A stretch of 64,000 nt of DNA from positions 62,001-126,000 of the forward strand of contig BPGO01000001.1 of the NCBI GenBank assembly GCA_026003075.1, in the 5' to 3' direction. A program made the position numbers and the translations under genes. How positions within the stretch are numbered: the first letter of the stretch is position 1; each line of letters opens with the position of its first letter. The notes below the pieces were generated by a model. It was not told the DNA's origin, did not search any database, and saw only the letters and a program-made list of their open reading frames with translations. This document shows, one piece after another, positions 45,166 through 53,875 of the stretch. This DNA comes from Fimbriimonadales bacterium (lineage in GTDB: Bacteria; Armatimonadota; Fimbriimonadia; Fimbriimonadales; GBS-DC).

Positions 45166-45810
45166 TTAGCCTCCCAAAGTCACGGCTTCTTCGGGGCTGG
45201 GCGTGCCGAGGTCGCGTTCGCGTGTGCCCCGATACGCCACCCGAAAATAGAACCGCTGCGGCGCGCCCCGATATTCCCACACATAGGGGCTTGCCGTGTC
45301 GAACGCCAGCAGGCGATAGTCGCTCTCGCCCTCCGCGCGCACATAGATGTTCGCCCCAATCGCCCAGTCGGGCTTGCCGTTGCGGGTCTCGTCGTCGGGG
45401 TTCGTGCCGAAATGCACCGTCACGCGCCCCGCATCCACCTCCAGCCGCACGCCAGGGATTTCAGGACCGACGCCCCGACGCTGGCGCGGTTTGGGCACAT
45501 TCAAGCCCAGATTCGCCCGCAGCGCGTCGGTCATATTCGGGTGGCGGTTAATCCGTTGCGCCATCTGTCGGAAGAGCCGTTCCGCCGCGTCGCGCGAGTC
45601 GGTTTTGGCTTCCGACGCCGTGCGGTAGGCAATCAGCGCGTTCTGAAAGGCGCCCAACTTCGTCTGGAAGTCGTTGCGGGCGTTGGTCAGCGGGGTCAAG
45701 TCCGCCGCCACCAGCCCGAAGGTCGCCAAGTTCGCGTTCAGCACCGTCAGAAAGTTGTTCATCCACGCCAGAAGGTCCTGGTCGCTCTTTGGAATATAGT
45801 CGCGTGCCAT
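45166..45810 (-). CDS. Hypothetical protein with helical N-terminus and beta C-terminus
   Basis: 214 residues from the ATG at 45810, 7 nt after AGGAGG. Residues about 1-110 look helical (DYIPKSDQDLLAWMNNFLTV, ALIAYRTASEAKTDSRDAAE), and residues about 125-214 look like a fibronectin/Ig-type beta domain (VRLEVDAGRVTVHFG, VYIRAEGESDYRLLAFDTAS-like order, RFYFRVAYRG). No signal peptide. Proteins with the 'PKSDQDLLAWMNNF' start occur in environmental genomes without known role. It lies inside the segment bracketed by the 36-bp direct repeats. Confidence 0.6.
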   Translation of the reverse strand: MARDYIPKSDQDLLAWMNNFLTVLNANLATFGLVAADLTPLTNARNDFQTKLGAFQNALIAYRTASEAKTDSRDAAERLFRQMAQRINRHPNMTDALRANLGLNVPKPRQRRGVGPEIPGVRLEVDAGRVTVHFGTNPDDETRNGKPDWAIGANIYVRAEGESDYRLLAFDTASPYVWEYRGAPQRFYFRVAYRGTRERDLGTPSPEEAVTLGG

Positions 45811-45897
45811 CACTGTGCCTCCTATAGGGATTGGTGTTCCACCTGGCATCGCCATCTCCTGCTATGATGTGTCCGATCGAGGGTTAGGAAGTTCCCC

Positions 45898-46044
45898 GTC
45901 GTTGAGGTTATCGTTTCCGTCGTCGAGGTTATCGTTTCCGTCGTCAAGGTTATCGTTTCCGTCGTCAAGGTTATCGTTTCCATCGCCTACGTTATCGATT
46001 CCGTCGTCAAGGTTATCGTTTCCGTCGTCAAGGTTATCGTTTCT
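45898..46044 (+). repeat. 21-bp tandem repeat array, 7 units
   Basis: Seven contiguous 21-bp units with the core GTCGTCAAGGTTATCGTTTCC-type sequence fill 147 bp. Units 3, 4 and 6 are identical; unit 5 (45982-46002) is the most diverged. The minus strand would read GNDNLDD repeats but has no start codon. The 36-bp direct repeat copy 2 begins 1 bp after the array. Confidence 0.95.
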
Positions 46045-46045
46045 G

Positions 46046-46081
46046 GCGTTGAAGGTGGTTGGAAAGCATCCCCCGCTCAGC
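46046..46081 (+). repeat. 36-bp direct repeat, copy 2
   Basis: Identical to 44069-44104. The last few bases run into the stop codon of the GAF histidine kinase gene (TGA at 46077-46079). Confidence 0.9.
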
Positions 46082-47831
46082 TGTGCGGTTTAGGGAACAC
46101 CAGCGTGGCGGTCGTGCGTCCGTTTTCGCTAACCATCGTGAATTTGCCGCGCAGGGTGCCGCGCGTGAGGTTGTCGATAATCTTCAGCCCCAGCGTGTTG
46201 CTTTTGCTGGGGTCAAAGTGGGGGGGCAGGGGCGCGCCGTCGTTGGCGACCTGCAGGGTGATTTCGTTTTCGACTTCGCACACCTGCACTTCGATGTGCC
46301 CGATTTCTTGCTCGCGGAAGCCGTGTTCGATGGCGTTTTGGATGAGCTCGTTGAGAATCAGCGCGACGGCGGTGGCGTGTTGCAAAGGCAGCAGCACCTC
46401 GTCGCCTTCCACGCGCGAGTGGATGTGCTTGCCTGGTGGGGTGAGCGCTTGCTTGGTGTTGTGGAGAATGCCCGACGCAATCTTGCGCAGGCTCACCATG
46501 TCCAAGTCCTCACGCGAGAGCAGTTCGTGTACCTGAGCAATTGCCAAAATGCGGCTGAGGCTGTCGTGGATGACCTCTTCGATGGTCTTGTAGCGCGAGT
46601 AGTGCATTTGCAGGCGCATCAGGCTGGCGATTTGTTGCAGGTTGTTTTTCACGCGGTGGTGCATCTCTTGCAGGATGGCGCTGCGCACCATCAGTTTGGC
46701 GTGGTCGATGGCGAGGGCGGCTTGGCTGGCGACGGCTTCCAGCGTGCGCAGCTCCTCGTCGCTGAACAGGTGGGGGCGGTCGGTGTAGCAGTTCAGCACG
46801 CCGATGACCTGCTCGCGCACGCGCAGGGGGACGCAGACCATCGTGTGGAGTCCTTCGCGCTTGGCGAGGTCGGGGAAGCGATAGTCGGGGTGCGCTTGCA
46901 CATCGGGCACGACGAGGATGCGGTCTTCGGCGACGGCGCGCCCCGCGATACTTTCCCCCAGGCGCAGGGGCGGTTTCTGGCGGTACTCCTCGCTCTCGGC
47001 TTGGGTGGCTTTGACCTCCAGCACGCCTTTCTCCTCATCCAGCAGCATCACGGTCACGATTTTGTAGCCCAGCGTGCGCGCGGTCATATGCACGAGTAGC
47101 TGCAGCACCTCTTCCAGATAGAGGTTGCCCGTGAGCGTGCGACTGATTTCCGACAGGGTGGCGACCTGCGTGGCGGTGCGCTCCAGTTGTTCGATACGGC
47201 TGAGTTGGTTCAACGCGCCGGCGAGGTGGCTCGCGATACCCGAAAGCAGGCGGATTTCGTCCTGCTGATACTCTTTGGGGGCACGGGTGCGCACGCTAAT
47301 CACGCCAAACACCTCGTTGCGGGCAAGCAGAGGAACGGCAAGCATACTCTCATACGCCTCTTCGCGCAGGTCGGGGTAGAGTTTGAAGCGGGGGTCTCGG
47401 TAGGCTTCGCGAGCGATAGCGACGGGTTTGCGTTCCCGTGCCACCCAGCCGATGATGCCCTCCCCCGGCTGCAGGCGGATTTGGTTCACATAGCGCGCGT
47501 CCTCACCCGTCGCCGCACGCAAAATCAGCTCGGTGCGCGTCTCGTCGTACAAAAAGATGTGGCAGATGTCGGTCTCGGTGATGCGCGTGGCGATTTCGGC
47601 GATGGACTGGAGCATGCTCTCGGACGCGAGTGCGCTGCCTGTAGCTTCGCTGATGCGCTGTAACGCCTCGATTTCGGCTTCGCGGTCGGCCAGGCGATGC
47701 TGCAGGGCGTGGATGACGCGTCGTGCCTCCTGCAACTCCAGTTCGCGTTGCTGCAGCGCCATCTTCAACGCATTCGGATCGTCGATATTGAGCGGGGCTT
47801 GCCGCCGCCGCCACGAACGCAGGTATCGCAT
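46077..47831 (-). CDS. Soluble GAF-GAF histidine kinase (HisKA_2 type)
   Basis: 584 residues, no membrane segment. An N-terminal coiled coil (residues about 22-65) is followed by GAF1 (about 70-205, DICHIFLYDETRTELIL, GVISVRTRAPKEY) and GAF2 (about 225-365, LLDEEKGVLEVKA, GVLNCYTDRPHLF). The HisKA_2 motif ILQEMHHRVKNNLQQIASLM has the phospho-His, then a HATPase domain (LNELIQNAIEHGF, VANDGAPLPP, TLGLKIIDNL). This kinase class responds to cytoplasmic ligands or light. No response regulator is adjacent. CATACT at 47845-47840 is 8 nt before the ATG, so a leaderless start is likely. Divergent to pstB. Confidence 0.9.
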   Translation of the reverse strand: MRYLRSWRRRQAPLNIDDPNALKMALQQRELELQEARRVIHALQHRLADREAEIEALQRISEATGSALASESMLQSIAEIATRITETDICHIFLYDETRTELILRAATGEDARYVNQIRLQPGEGIIGWVARERKPVAIAREAYRDPRFKLYPDLREEAYESMLAVPLLARNEVFGVISVRTRAPKEYQQDEIRLLSGIASHLAGALNQLSRIEQLERTATQVATLSEISRTLTGNLYLEEVLQLLVHMTARTLGYKIVTVMLLDEEKGVLEVKATQAESEEYRQKPPLRLGESIAGRAVAEDRILVVPDVQAHPDYRFPDLAKREGLHTMVCVPLRVREQVIGVLNCYTDRPHLFSDEELRTLEAVASQAALAIDHAKLMVRSAILQEMHHRVKNNLQQIASLMRLQMHYSRYKTIEEVIHDSLSRILAIAQVHELLSREDLDMVSLRKIASGILHNTKQALTPPGKHIHSRVEGDEVLLPLQHATAVALILNELIQNAIEHGFREQEIGHIEVQVCEVENEITLQVANDGAPLPPHFDPSKSNTLGLKIIDNLTRGTLRGKFTMVSENGRTTATLVFPKPHS

Positions 47832-47915
47832 CGATTAATAGTATGGCATGCCTTACCCATCGTGGGAACGCTTTTAACACGCGCTTAACATTCGGAGCAG
47901 GTATCCTTTAATTCG

Positions 47916-48725
47916 GTGGAGCGAGTGATTCAAGAGATGCAATCGGCGACCTCAAGTGCGCAGGCGACGCCCCCTGCGCGCATGTCCACACGCAAACTGA
48001 ACCTCTATTACGGCGATTTCCACGCTTTGAAAGATATCGATCTCGAGATCCGCACAAACAGCATCACCGCGCTCATCGGTCCGTCGGGTTGCGGCAAAAG
48101 TACCTTTCTGCGCTGCCTGAACCGCATGAATGACCTGATCGAAGGCGTGCGTATCACAGGTGAAGTGACTTTAGACGGTAAGAGTATCTACGCCCCCGAT
48201 GTCGATGTGGTGGATCTGCGCAAGCGTGTGGGCATGGTGTTCCAGAAGCCGAACCCGTTTCCGATGAGCATCTACGACAATGTCGCCTATGGCCCTCGCA
48301 TGCACGGCATTCGCGACCGGCGGATTCTCGATCAGATTGTGGAAACCAGTTTGCGTCAGGCGGCGTTATGGAACGAGGTGAAAGATAAACTCCGCCAGTC
48401 TGGCTTGGCGCTTTCAGGCGGGCAGCAGCAGCGTCTGTGCATCGCCCGCGTGCTGGCGGTCAATCCCGAAGTAATCCTACTGGACGAACCGACTTCTGCC
48501 CTTGACCCCACCGCGACTTTCTATATCGAAGAGCTCCTGACCGAGCTGAAAAAGGACTACACCATCGTTATCGTCACCCACGGAATGCAACAAGCAGCCC
48601 GAATCTCCGACTATACAGGCTTCTTTTTGATGGGCGCATTGCACGAATTTGACACCACTGAGAAAATCTTCACCAACCCCAGCAAAAAAGAGACGGAAGA
48701 CTACATCCGCGGAAGGTTCGGTTAG
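47916..48725 (+). CDS. pstB: PstB, phosphate ABC transporter ATPase
   Basis: 269 residues from a GTG at 47916; the ATPase core starts near residue 23 ([16 protein letters not shown]). Walker [10 protein letters not shown], the PstB-specific [12 protein letters not shown]-loop [11 protein letters not shown], signature LSGGQQQR and Walker [14 protein letters not shown] are present. PstB powers phosphate uptake with PstSCA. None of pstS, pstC, pstA or phoU is next to it, which is unusual. No Pho box was recognised. TATCCT at 47902-47907 is 8 nt before the GTG and may give a leaderless message. Confidence 0.95.
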   Translation: MERVIQEMQSATSSAQATPPARMSTRKLNLYYGDFHALKDIDLEIRTNSITALIGPSGCGKSTFLRCLNRMNDLIEGVRITGEVTLDGKSIYAPDVDVVDLRKRVGMVFQKPNPFPMSIYDNVAYGPRMHGIRDRRILDQIVETSLRQAALWNEVKDKLRQSGLALSGGQQQRLCIARVLAVNPEVILLDEPTSALDPTATFYIEELLTELKKDYTIVIVTHGMQQAARISDYTGFFLMGALHEFDTTEKIFTNPSKKETEDYIRGRFG

Positions 48726-48788
48726 ACCCGCATCCACGCAGCAGGAGCTTTTTCCCTCGCGTCGAACTGTCCCCGCGAGGTGAACTCT

Positions 48789-49427
48789 ATGGCAAAACGC
48801 GAATCGGGTCGGGTTTTAGGGATTTTGGTGGTTCTCCTGCTGCTGGCAGGGCTGGGCGTCGGCGCGTGGTACTTCTTGGTCTACACGAAGTCGCCCCAGT
48901 ATGCGCTGAACCAATTCTTCGAAGCGGCAAAAGCCAACGACACCCAAAAAGTAGAGCAGTATATAGACAAGTCGGGTGCAATCGTGGGCATGATTTCAGC
49001 AGCGGCGGCGATGAATCCGAACATGGCAGGCGCAGACCCCGTGCGCGCCATCTACCCAGGCTATCTTGATGCCTCATTGGGACAAACACAAAAGGTCACG
49101 ATTGAGTCCATCTCCGTCGAAGGCGACACGGCAAAAGCAAAGGTCGTGATGGAGGTCGCCATCGATGGCAAGGTGGAGACCATCAAGCCGACCTATGTGT
49201 TGAAAAAGACCGAGAACGGCTGGAAGGTGCAGGTGCAAGATACGATGTTCGGCTCGTTCAACCAGTTCGTTACTCCCCGTGCGCGCCAGATGATGGTGCG
49301 CCAGCTACGCGCTATTAGCAACAGTCCGATGGGCGCGATGGCGAAGGCGCAGCTGCAGGGTATCCGCGCCGAGATTGACAAGTATCCTGAATTCGCGGCT
49401 ATCCTCAAACAAGCGGGATTGCTCTAA
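48789..49427 (+). CDS. Membrane-anchored protein with DUF4878-like domain
   Basis: 212 residues from the ATG at 48789, 7 nt after GAGGTG; a GTG at 48780 is in frame. One membrane helix (VLGILVVLLLLAGLGVGAWYF) comes before a ~160-residue outer domain. It starts SPQYALNQFFEAAKANDTQK and has the plan of DUF4878/SnoaL-like lipoprotein domains (accumulating a cone fold: KAKVVMEVAIDGK, TYVLKKTENGWKVQ). Function unknown. The MFS gene starts on the base after its stop, so both are cotranscribed. Confidence 0.65.
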   Translation: MAKRESGRVLGILVVLLLLAGLGVGAWYFLVYTKSPQYALNQFFEAAKANDTQKVEQYIDKSGAIVGMISAAAAMNPNMAGADPVRAIYPGYLDASLGQTQKVTIESISVEGDTAKAKVVMEVAIDGKVETIKPTYVLKKTENGWKVQVQDTMFGSFNQFVTPRARQMMVRQLRAISNSPMGAMAKAQLQGIRAEIDKYPEFAAILKQAGLL

Positions 49428-50720
49428 ATGTCGGTTGACCCCGAAGCGCGCCCGAAGCGTTGGTATCACGGGCTGACGGGCTACCATTGGCTCGTGCTGA
49501 CCGTCGCCGCGTTGGGCTGGCTGTTCGACACGATGGATCAGTGGCTCTATGTGCTGGCGCGTCAGCCCGCCATGACCGAGCTGCTGGGTCCCAACGCCCC
49601 CAAAGAGCAAGTGGCGTACTATTCGGGGATCGTGCAGATGATTTTCATCGCAGGCTGGGCGACGGGGGGATTCTTATTCGGCATTATCGGCGACAAACTG
49701 GGACGTACGCGCACGATGATGATCACCGTGCTGATGTACGCAGGGTTTACCGGGCTGAGTGCGCTGGCGCAGACCTGGGAACAGTTCGCCATCTTGCGTT
49801 TTCTGGTGGGGTTGGGAATTGGCGGCGAGTTCGCAGCAGGCGCGGCGCTGGTCGCGGAGACCTTTCCCAACCATGCGCGCCCCACCGCGCTCGGAATTAT
49901 GCAAGCATGCTCGGCGATTGGCAACCTGCTCGCTGCGGTGACTTATCTACTAATAGGCGCGAATCCGAACCTCGGTTGGCGCTGGGCGTTCGCGGTCGGT
50001 TTCCTCCCTGCCCTGCTGGTATTCGTCATCCGTCTTTTTGTACGCGAGCCTGAGAGTTGGCATCGCGCCCGCGCGATTGGCGAAAAACTCGGCTCCTTCG
50101 CCGAACTGTTCCAAGACCCACGCTGGCGCCGCCACACACTTGTCGGCGTGGGGCTGGCGGCGGTGGGTGTGATTGGATTCTGGGGAATTGGCACATGGTC
50201 GCCCGAACTGCTCAAGCAAGCCATCAACCCGCAAGGCGACCCTGCGCTGAACCAGCGTGTAGAAGAGCAGAAAACCTACGCCGTGATGCTACAACAGGTC
50301 GGCGCGTTTTTCGGGATGCTCGGCTGGGCAATCCTTGCACAACGCATCGGGAGGAGACCCACTTTTGCGCTCACTTTCATCGCGTGCCTGATAGTCGTGC
50401 CGGCGACTTTTTTCCTAACGACCTCGTTCGAACGCGCGTTGTTGCTGTACCCATTGCTGGGCTTCTTCACGACATCCCTCTTTGCGGGCTATGCGGTCTA
50501 CTTCCCCGAACTGTTCCCCACCCGCCTGCGTGCCACGGGCGTCGGCTTCTGCTACAATGTCGCACGCTATATTGCTATCGTGGGTCCTTATACTTTCGGT
50601 TTGCTCACTGCCCTCTATAGCATTCAGTGGGCGGCGACGATTCTGTCGAGTGTGTTCCTGCTGGGGCTGATCATTTTACTGTTCGCGCCCGAAACCCATG
50701 GTAAGCCGTTGCCTGAATAA
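49428..50720 (+). CDS. MFS transporter, sugar/carboxylate porter type
   Basis: 430 residues, twelve hydrophobic segments. Family signatures: GFLFGIIGDKLGRTRTMM (loop 2-3 motif), GLGIGGEFAAGAALVAE (helix 4-5), and PELFPTRLRATGVGF with NVARYIAIVGP in the second half, as in the metabolite:H+ symporter/sialate-type group. There is a long central loop (residues about 195-290). The substrate is unknown. ATG follows the previous stop directly. Confidence 0.9.
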   Translation: MSVDPEARPKRWYHGLTGYHWLVLTVAALGWLFDTMDQWLYVLARQPAMTELLGPNAPKEQVAYYSGIVQMIFIAGWATGGFLFGIIGDKLGRTRTMMITVLMYAGFTGLSALAQTWEQFAILRFLVGLGIGGEFAAGAALVAETFPNHARPTALGIMQACSAIGNLLAAVTYLLIGANPNLGWRWAFAVGFLPALLVFVIRLFVREPESWHRARAIGEKLGSFAELFQDPRWRRHTLVGVGLAAVGVIGFWGIGTWSPELLKQAINPQGDPALNQRVEEQKTYAVMLQQVGAFFGMLGWAILAQRIGRRPTFALTFIACLIVVPATFFLTTSFERALLLYPLLGFFTTSLFAGYAVYFPELFPTRLRATGVGFCYNVARYIAIVGPYTFGLLTALYSIQWAATILSSVFLLGLIILLFAPETHGKPLPE

Positions 50721-50752
50721 AAACGGGCAGACGCTTCCGCGTAGGTGAGCCT

Positions 50753-52249
50753 TCAATCGTACAGCGCATCCAGATAGCGCTTCAGCACTTCGTCCACCAC
50801 GCCCCGAAACGGCAACGAGTTCGCCATGCCGTAAATCGGCGCCATTTCCCCTTTCTCATCGGGATGCGCCTTAACATAGTCCACCGCGTCGCGCAGGTCG
50901 CGCAGGAACGCCTCAGCAACGCCCGGCTGGGCGTGGCGAATCGTAACGGCGAAATGTAATCCGGGCGGGCGCTGCAACGCCGTCAGACGCCAGCCCCGCA
51001 GTGCCATCTGATCGAAAACCTGGTAGATGTTCAGTTTCTCTTGCGCGTTGGTGAACGCAATCAGAAACAGCGGCTCGCCCATCAATTTGAGTTCGGGCAT
51101 CTGCTCAATCCCCTTGCGTATCTGCTTGGCGGTCTCCATAATTGGGCGAGCGCACTCCAGATAGCCCTGCTTACCGATAGAGACCATTGCCGCCCAGCCT
51201 GCCACGCTCAACGCGCCGGGACGACTGCCTGGCAAGGTCGGAGAGGCATATAAACCGCCCTGCCAGTCGGTTGCCGTGAAATACTGGTAGCGTCGCAACC
51301 GCCGCCCACGATATAACACAACCGACAGCCCTTTTGGGGTGTAGCCGTACTTATGCGGGTCTACCGAAATGGAGGTCACACCTTCCACTCGGAAGTCGAA
51401 CGGAGTCACGGGGTAGCCCAACGCCTCAATAAACGGCAGCAGAAATCCCCCTAAGCAACCGTCTACATGCATCCCTATCCCGTACTGTTTCGCCATCTGC
51501 GCGATCTGCGGGATGGGGTCAATCACGCCGTGCGGATAGCCCGGTGCGGAGCCGACCAGCGCAATCGTGTTGCGCGTGATCGCCCGATGCATCGCCTCCA
51601 AGTTCGCCTTGAAGTCGTCGCCGACGGGGGTGCGAATCAATTTGATACAGAACAGGTGCGCCGCCTTATCGAAGGCGGGATGTGCCGTTTCCGGGGCGAT
51701 GACTTCTGGCTCGGTAATTCCCTTCTCCGCATGCGCCCAGTCGCGGTAGGTCTTCATCGCCAGCAGAATGCTCTCTGTGCCTCCTGAAGTGGTTGTGCCC
51801 ACCACTTGCTGTTCGGGGTCATCTGTAGCGGGTGCGTTGAGCAGGTTCGCTGTCATCCGCACAATCTCCGCTTCGAACTTAATCGTGCTTGGGAACAGGT
51901 CGGCGTGGAGGGGGTTGCTTTGGGAATGGAGGGCGTAGACTTGGCTCAGGAACGCGCTATGCTCGGCGCCGCCGTGATAGACCGTTCCCGACACGCGCCC
52001 CTGTTCCCAGACGGGGGTCTCCTGCTGACGCAAGTGTTGAAGCCACTCCAGAATCTGCTCTTGAGGAATGCCCTGTTCAGGCAGTTGGTCAAAATCGGGC
52101 AGCGTCTCCAGTTTGGGGCGCATTTTGGATCGTACCATCGCCTCCACCTGTGCGTACTCCGCTTCCAACCGCCGCTGCACGGCAGGAATCCGCTGTGCTG
52201 CCTTCTCCGCGCCCCGCACCACACCCTGCCAAATGCGTTTCAGCCCCAT
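50753..52249 (-). CDS. PLP-dependent lyase/decarboxylase, sphingosine-1-phosphate lyase-like
   Basis: 498 residues from the ATG at 52249. PLP-binding Lys lies in [41 protein letters not shown] and [13 protein letters not shown] (cofactor phosphate and ring Asp) match group II decarboxylases, closest to the S1P lyase/DplA branch. Those enzymes split sphingoid base phosphates or decarboxylate acidic amino acids. The N-terminal ~60 residues are amphipathic but lack the membrane helix of eukaryotic S1P lyase. TACAAT at 52265-52260 is 10 nt from the ATG. The gene is divergent from the R-M/atp promoter. Confidence 0.8.
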   Translation of the reverse strand: MGLKRIWQGVVRGAEKAAQRIPAVQRRLEAEYAQVEAMVRSKMRPKLETLPDFDQLPEQGIPQEQILEWLQHLRQQETPVWEQGRVSGTVYHGGAEHSAFLSQVYALHSQSNPLHADLFPSTIKFEAEIVRMTANLLNAPATDDPEQQVVGTTTSGGTESILLAMKTYRDWAHAEKGITEPEVIAPETAHPAFDKAAHLFCIKLIRTPVGDDFKANLEAMHRAITRNTIALVGSAPGYPHGVIDPIPQIAQMAKQYGIGMHVDGCLGGFLLPFIEALGYPVTPFDFRVEGVTSISVDPHKYGYTPKGLSVVLYRGRRLRRYQYFTATDWQGGLYASPTLPGSRPGALSVAGWAAMVSIGKQGYLECARPIMETAKQIRKGIEQMPELKLMGEPLFLIAFTNAQEKLNIYQVFDQMALRGWRLTALQRPPGLHFAVTIRHAQPGVAEAFLRDLRDAVDYVKAHPDEKGEMAPIYGMANSLPFRGVVDEVLKRYLDALYD

Positions 52250-52274
52250 AACGCGAGGGATTGTACCCGAACCC

Positions 52275-52356
52275 CACCCCCTTGACGCGCAGGAGAAAGA
52301 GCGGGTATAATAGTGGCGTCTAAGGAAGGCGAAGGAGACGCACATCAGTGGAGGAA
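52275..52356 (+). repeat. 82-bp direct repeat, copy 1 (duplicated atp promoter)
   Basis: Identical over 82 bp to 54867-54948. It contains TTGACG (52282-52287), an 18-bp spacer and TATAAT (52306-52311), the leader and the first codons of atpB (GTGGAGGAA, 52348-52356 region). The two copies flank the R-M genes; period 2592 bp. Confidence 0.97.
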
Positions 52357-52419
52357 GTCTGCCCCACCGAACACCTACGATGCGTTAGCAACCAGCGCGG
52401 CAGTCTCAGCAGGTTCTGA
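52349..52419 (+). other. Chimeric leader reading frame before the methyltransferase
   Basis: The GTG of atpB in repeat copy 1 opens a 23-codon frame, [20 protein letters not shown] then SRF, ending at a TGA (52417-52419). It lies 16 nt before the methyltransferase ATG. Its first three codons are those of atpB. It may couple translation into the methyltransferase. Inferred from sequence only. Confidence 0.4.
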
Positions 52420-52435
52420 GGAAGGGACGCAGGCA

Positions 52436-53875
52436 ATGATAGGTAATGCAAGCGAGCGAAAACGACGGCGCGCTTTAGGTGAGCATCTTACGCCCAGTCA
52501 GGTCTTTCAGGACTATGTGCTGCCTGCACTGATGCCCCTGCGTACGCACTATCGCTGGGTAGATATGTTTGCAGGCGCAGGCGACCTAATCTTCCCCCTG
52601 CTGGAACAGACGCCTCACGAAGAACGTACCGAGTTCTTTCGCGAGCATATCTTTTTGTATGATATACAGCCAGAAATGGTGGAGCGGTGTGTGCAGCGAG
52701 CAATTCAGTTGGGAATCCCTGAACAGGTTGCGCGTCAGAACATCCGCTGTCAGGATACGCTCGCGCATTATCCCACTGAAATTCTTGACAGCCGCCTGCC
52801 GGTCTATCATGTAACAAATCCCCCCTATCTCTACCTGGGGTATATCGTCAAGCACCCTGAGACACAACCATACTTACACTATTTCAAGGGCATGAACGAG
52901 GGTTATCAGGACCTATATCAAATTGCGCTCATCAACGACTTGAGACACAATCTACCGCGCATGGTCTACATCATTCCCACCAACTTTCTGTTTGGGTTCT
53001 CCAACTCTAACAAAATCCGCGATGACTTCCTGCCGTTCTACGCGATAGAAAAGGCGATTATTCTGGAGAAGGATTTGTTCGAGTATACGGGCGTGCATGT
53101 GGCAGTCTGTTTTTTCAGGCGCAAAACAAAACCCGCTCGCGAAGTGCAGACATTCGAAGGGCTGAAAATCAACCATGCGGTACAATCACGCTTGTACCGC
53201 CTCTCGCCTGCCTATCACTACCGTGCAGGTGCCGAATTTGAGGAGTTTACTACGCAGTTTCGCGCCTCCCGTCCTCTCAGGGTGGAATACTACCTGTATC
53301 AATCGACAGTGGAGCAACACCCAGGAGAACACCGTCTCTGTCTTGTGGATGCGAATGAGTTCACGGGTAGGGATTACCGCCGATTCACAGCGCCAGTAGA
53401 TGAGGTTCTTTTCTCTCGTGTACGGGCTAATCCGCTCTTTGTGCGCACTCTGGACACTGGAACAGCAGACGGACGCGCTGGACTGTATTTAATCCCTGAG
53501 GTGTTTCAAGCGGATGGAATCGTAATCACTCGATCGCCCTACCGTACTCATCCGATCCATGTCTTTCTGGAGCCGACCTTGCCCTATGAGGATGTGATTC
53601 TGCTACGCGATTATTTCAACCTTCTGCTCGAGCATTTTCGCTCTCGCACAGATAGCGAATTCCTGACAACCTACAAATATTCCGAAAGTGCATACACACG
53701 CAAATATCTGGGACTCTCTCAAGCAAGAGCGCTGATAGAAACTTTTCCGTATTGTGACATATCGCTTGCACAGCGTGAGGCGCTTAGAGAGGCTGTGAAC
53801 GAGCGCGATGCAGAAAAAGTGATAGCGCTCTTGGAGAGCTTTCGGAACAGTGGCAACCTGCGACTATGCCTATGA
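52436..53875 (+). CDS. Type II DNA adenine-N6 methyltransferase (gamma class)
   Basis: 479 residues from the ATG at 52436, 8 nt after AAGGGA. A longer frame to a GTG at 52313 is rejected because that codon lies almost at the -10 element. AdoMet motif I is VDMFAGAGDL (near residue 42) and catalytic motif IV is NPPY (VTNPPYLYLGYIV). The order I then IV is that of gamma-class N6-adenine enzymes such as M.TaqI. The C-terminal half holds the target-recognition region. The endonuclease gene overlaps its end by 10 nt. Expression is probably driven by the copied atp promoter. Base composition is more AT-rich than the neighbours. Confidence 0.88.
   Translation: MIGNASERKRRRALGEHLTPSQVFQDYVLPALMPLRTHYRWVDMFAGAGDLIFPLLEQTPHEERTEFFREHIFLYDIQPEMVERCVQRAIQLGIPEQVARQNIRCQDTLAHYPTEILDSRLPVYHVTNPPYLYLGYIVKHPETQPYLHYFKGMNEGYQDLYQIALINDLRHNLPRMVYIIPTNFLFGFSNSNKIRDDFLPFYAIEKAIILEKDLFEYTGVHVAVCFFRRKTKPAREVQTFEGLKINHAVQSRLYRLSPAYHYRAGAEFEEFTTQFRASRPLRVEYYLYQSTVEQHPGEHRLCLVDANEFTGRDYRRFTAPVDEVLFSRVRANPLFVRTLDTGTADGRAGLYLIPEVFQADGIVITRSPYRTHPIHVFLEPTLPYEDVILLRDYFNLLLEHFRSRTDSEFLTTYKYSESAYTRKYLGLSQARALIETFPYCDISLAQREALREAVNERDAEKVIALLESFRNSGNLRLCL

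Noticed and set aside
45898-46044. CRISPR array
   Set aside because: The 21-bp units are directly adjacent without unique spacers and no cas genes are present; the Cas4-like nuclease at 17836 is far away and alone.
45864-46056. Minus-strand frame with GNDNLDD repeats
   Set aside because: It is open over the array but has no start codon, and there is no sign of expression. It is treated as non-coding repeat DNA.
45815-46093. Plus-strand frame with LSFPSSR heptapeptide repeats
   Set aside because: It is a by-product of the 21-bp tandem array, has no ribosome-binding site and overlaps gene starts on the other strand.
52313-52435. Longer methyltransferase starting at the GTG at 52313
   Set aside because: The GTG is 2 bp after the -10 hexamer, upstream of the expected transcript start, and the 41 extra residues translate the duplicated atp leader.
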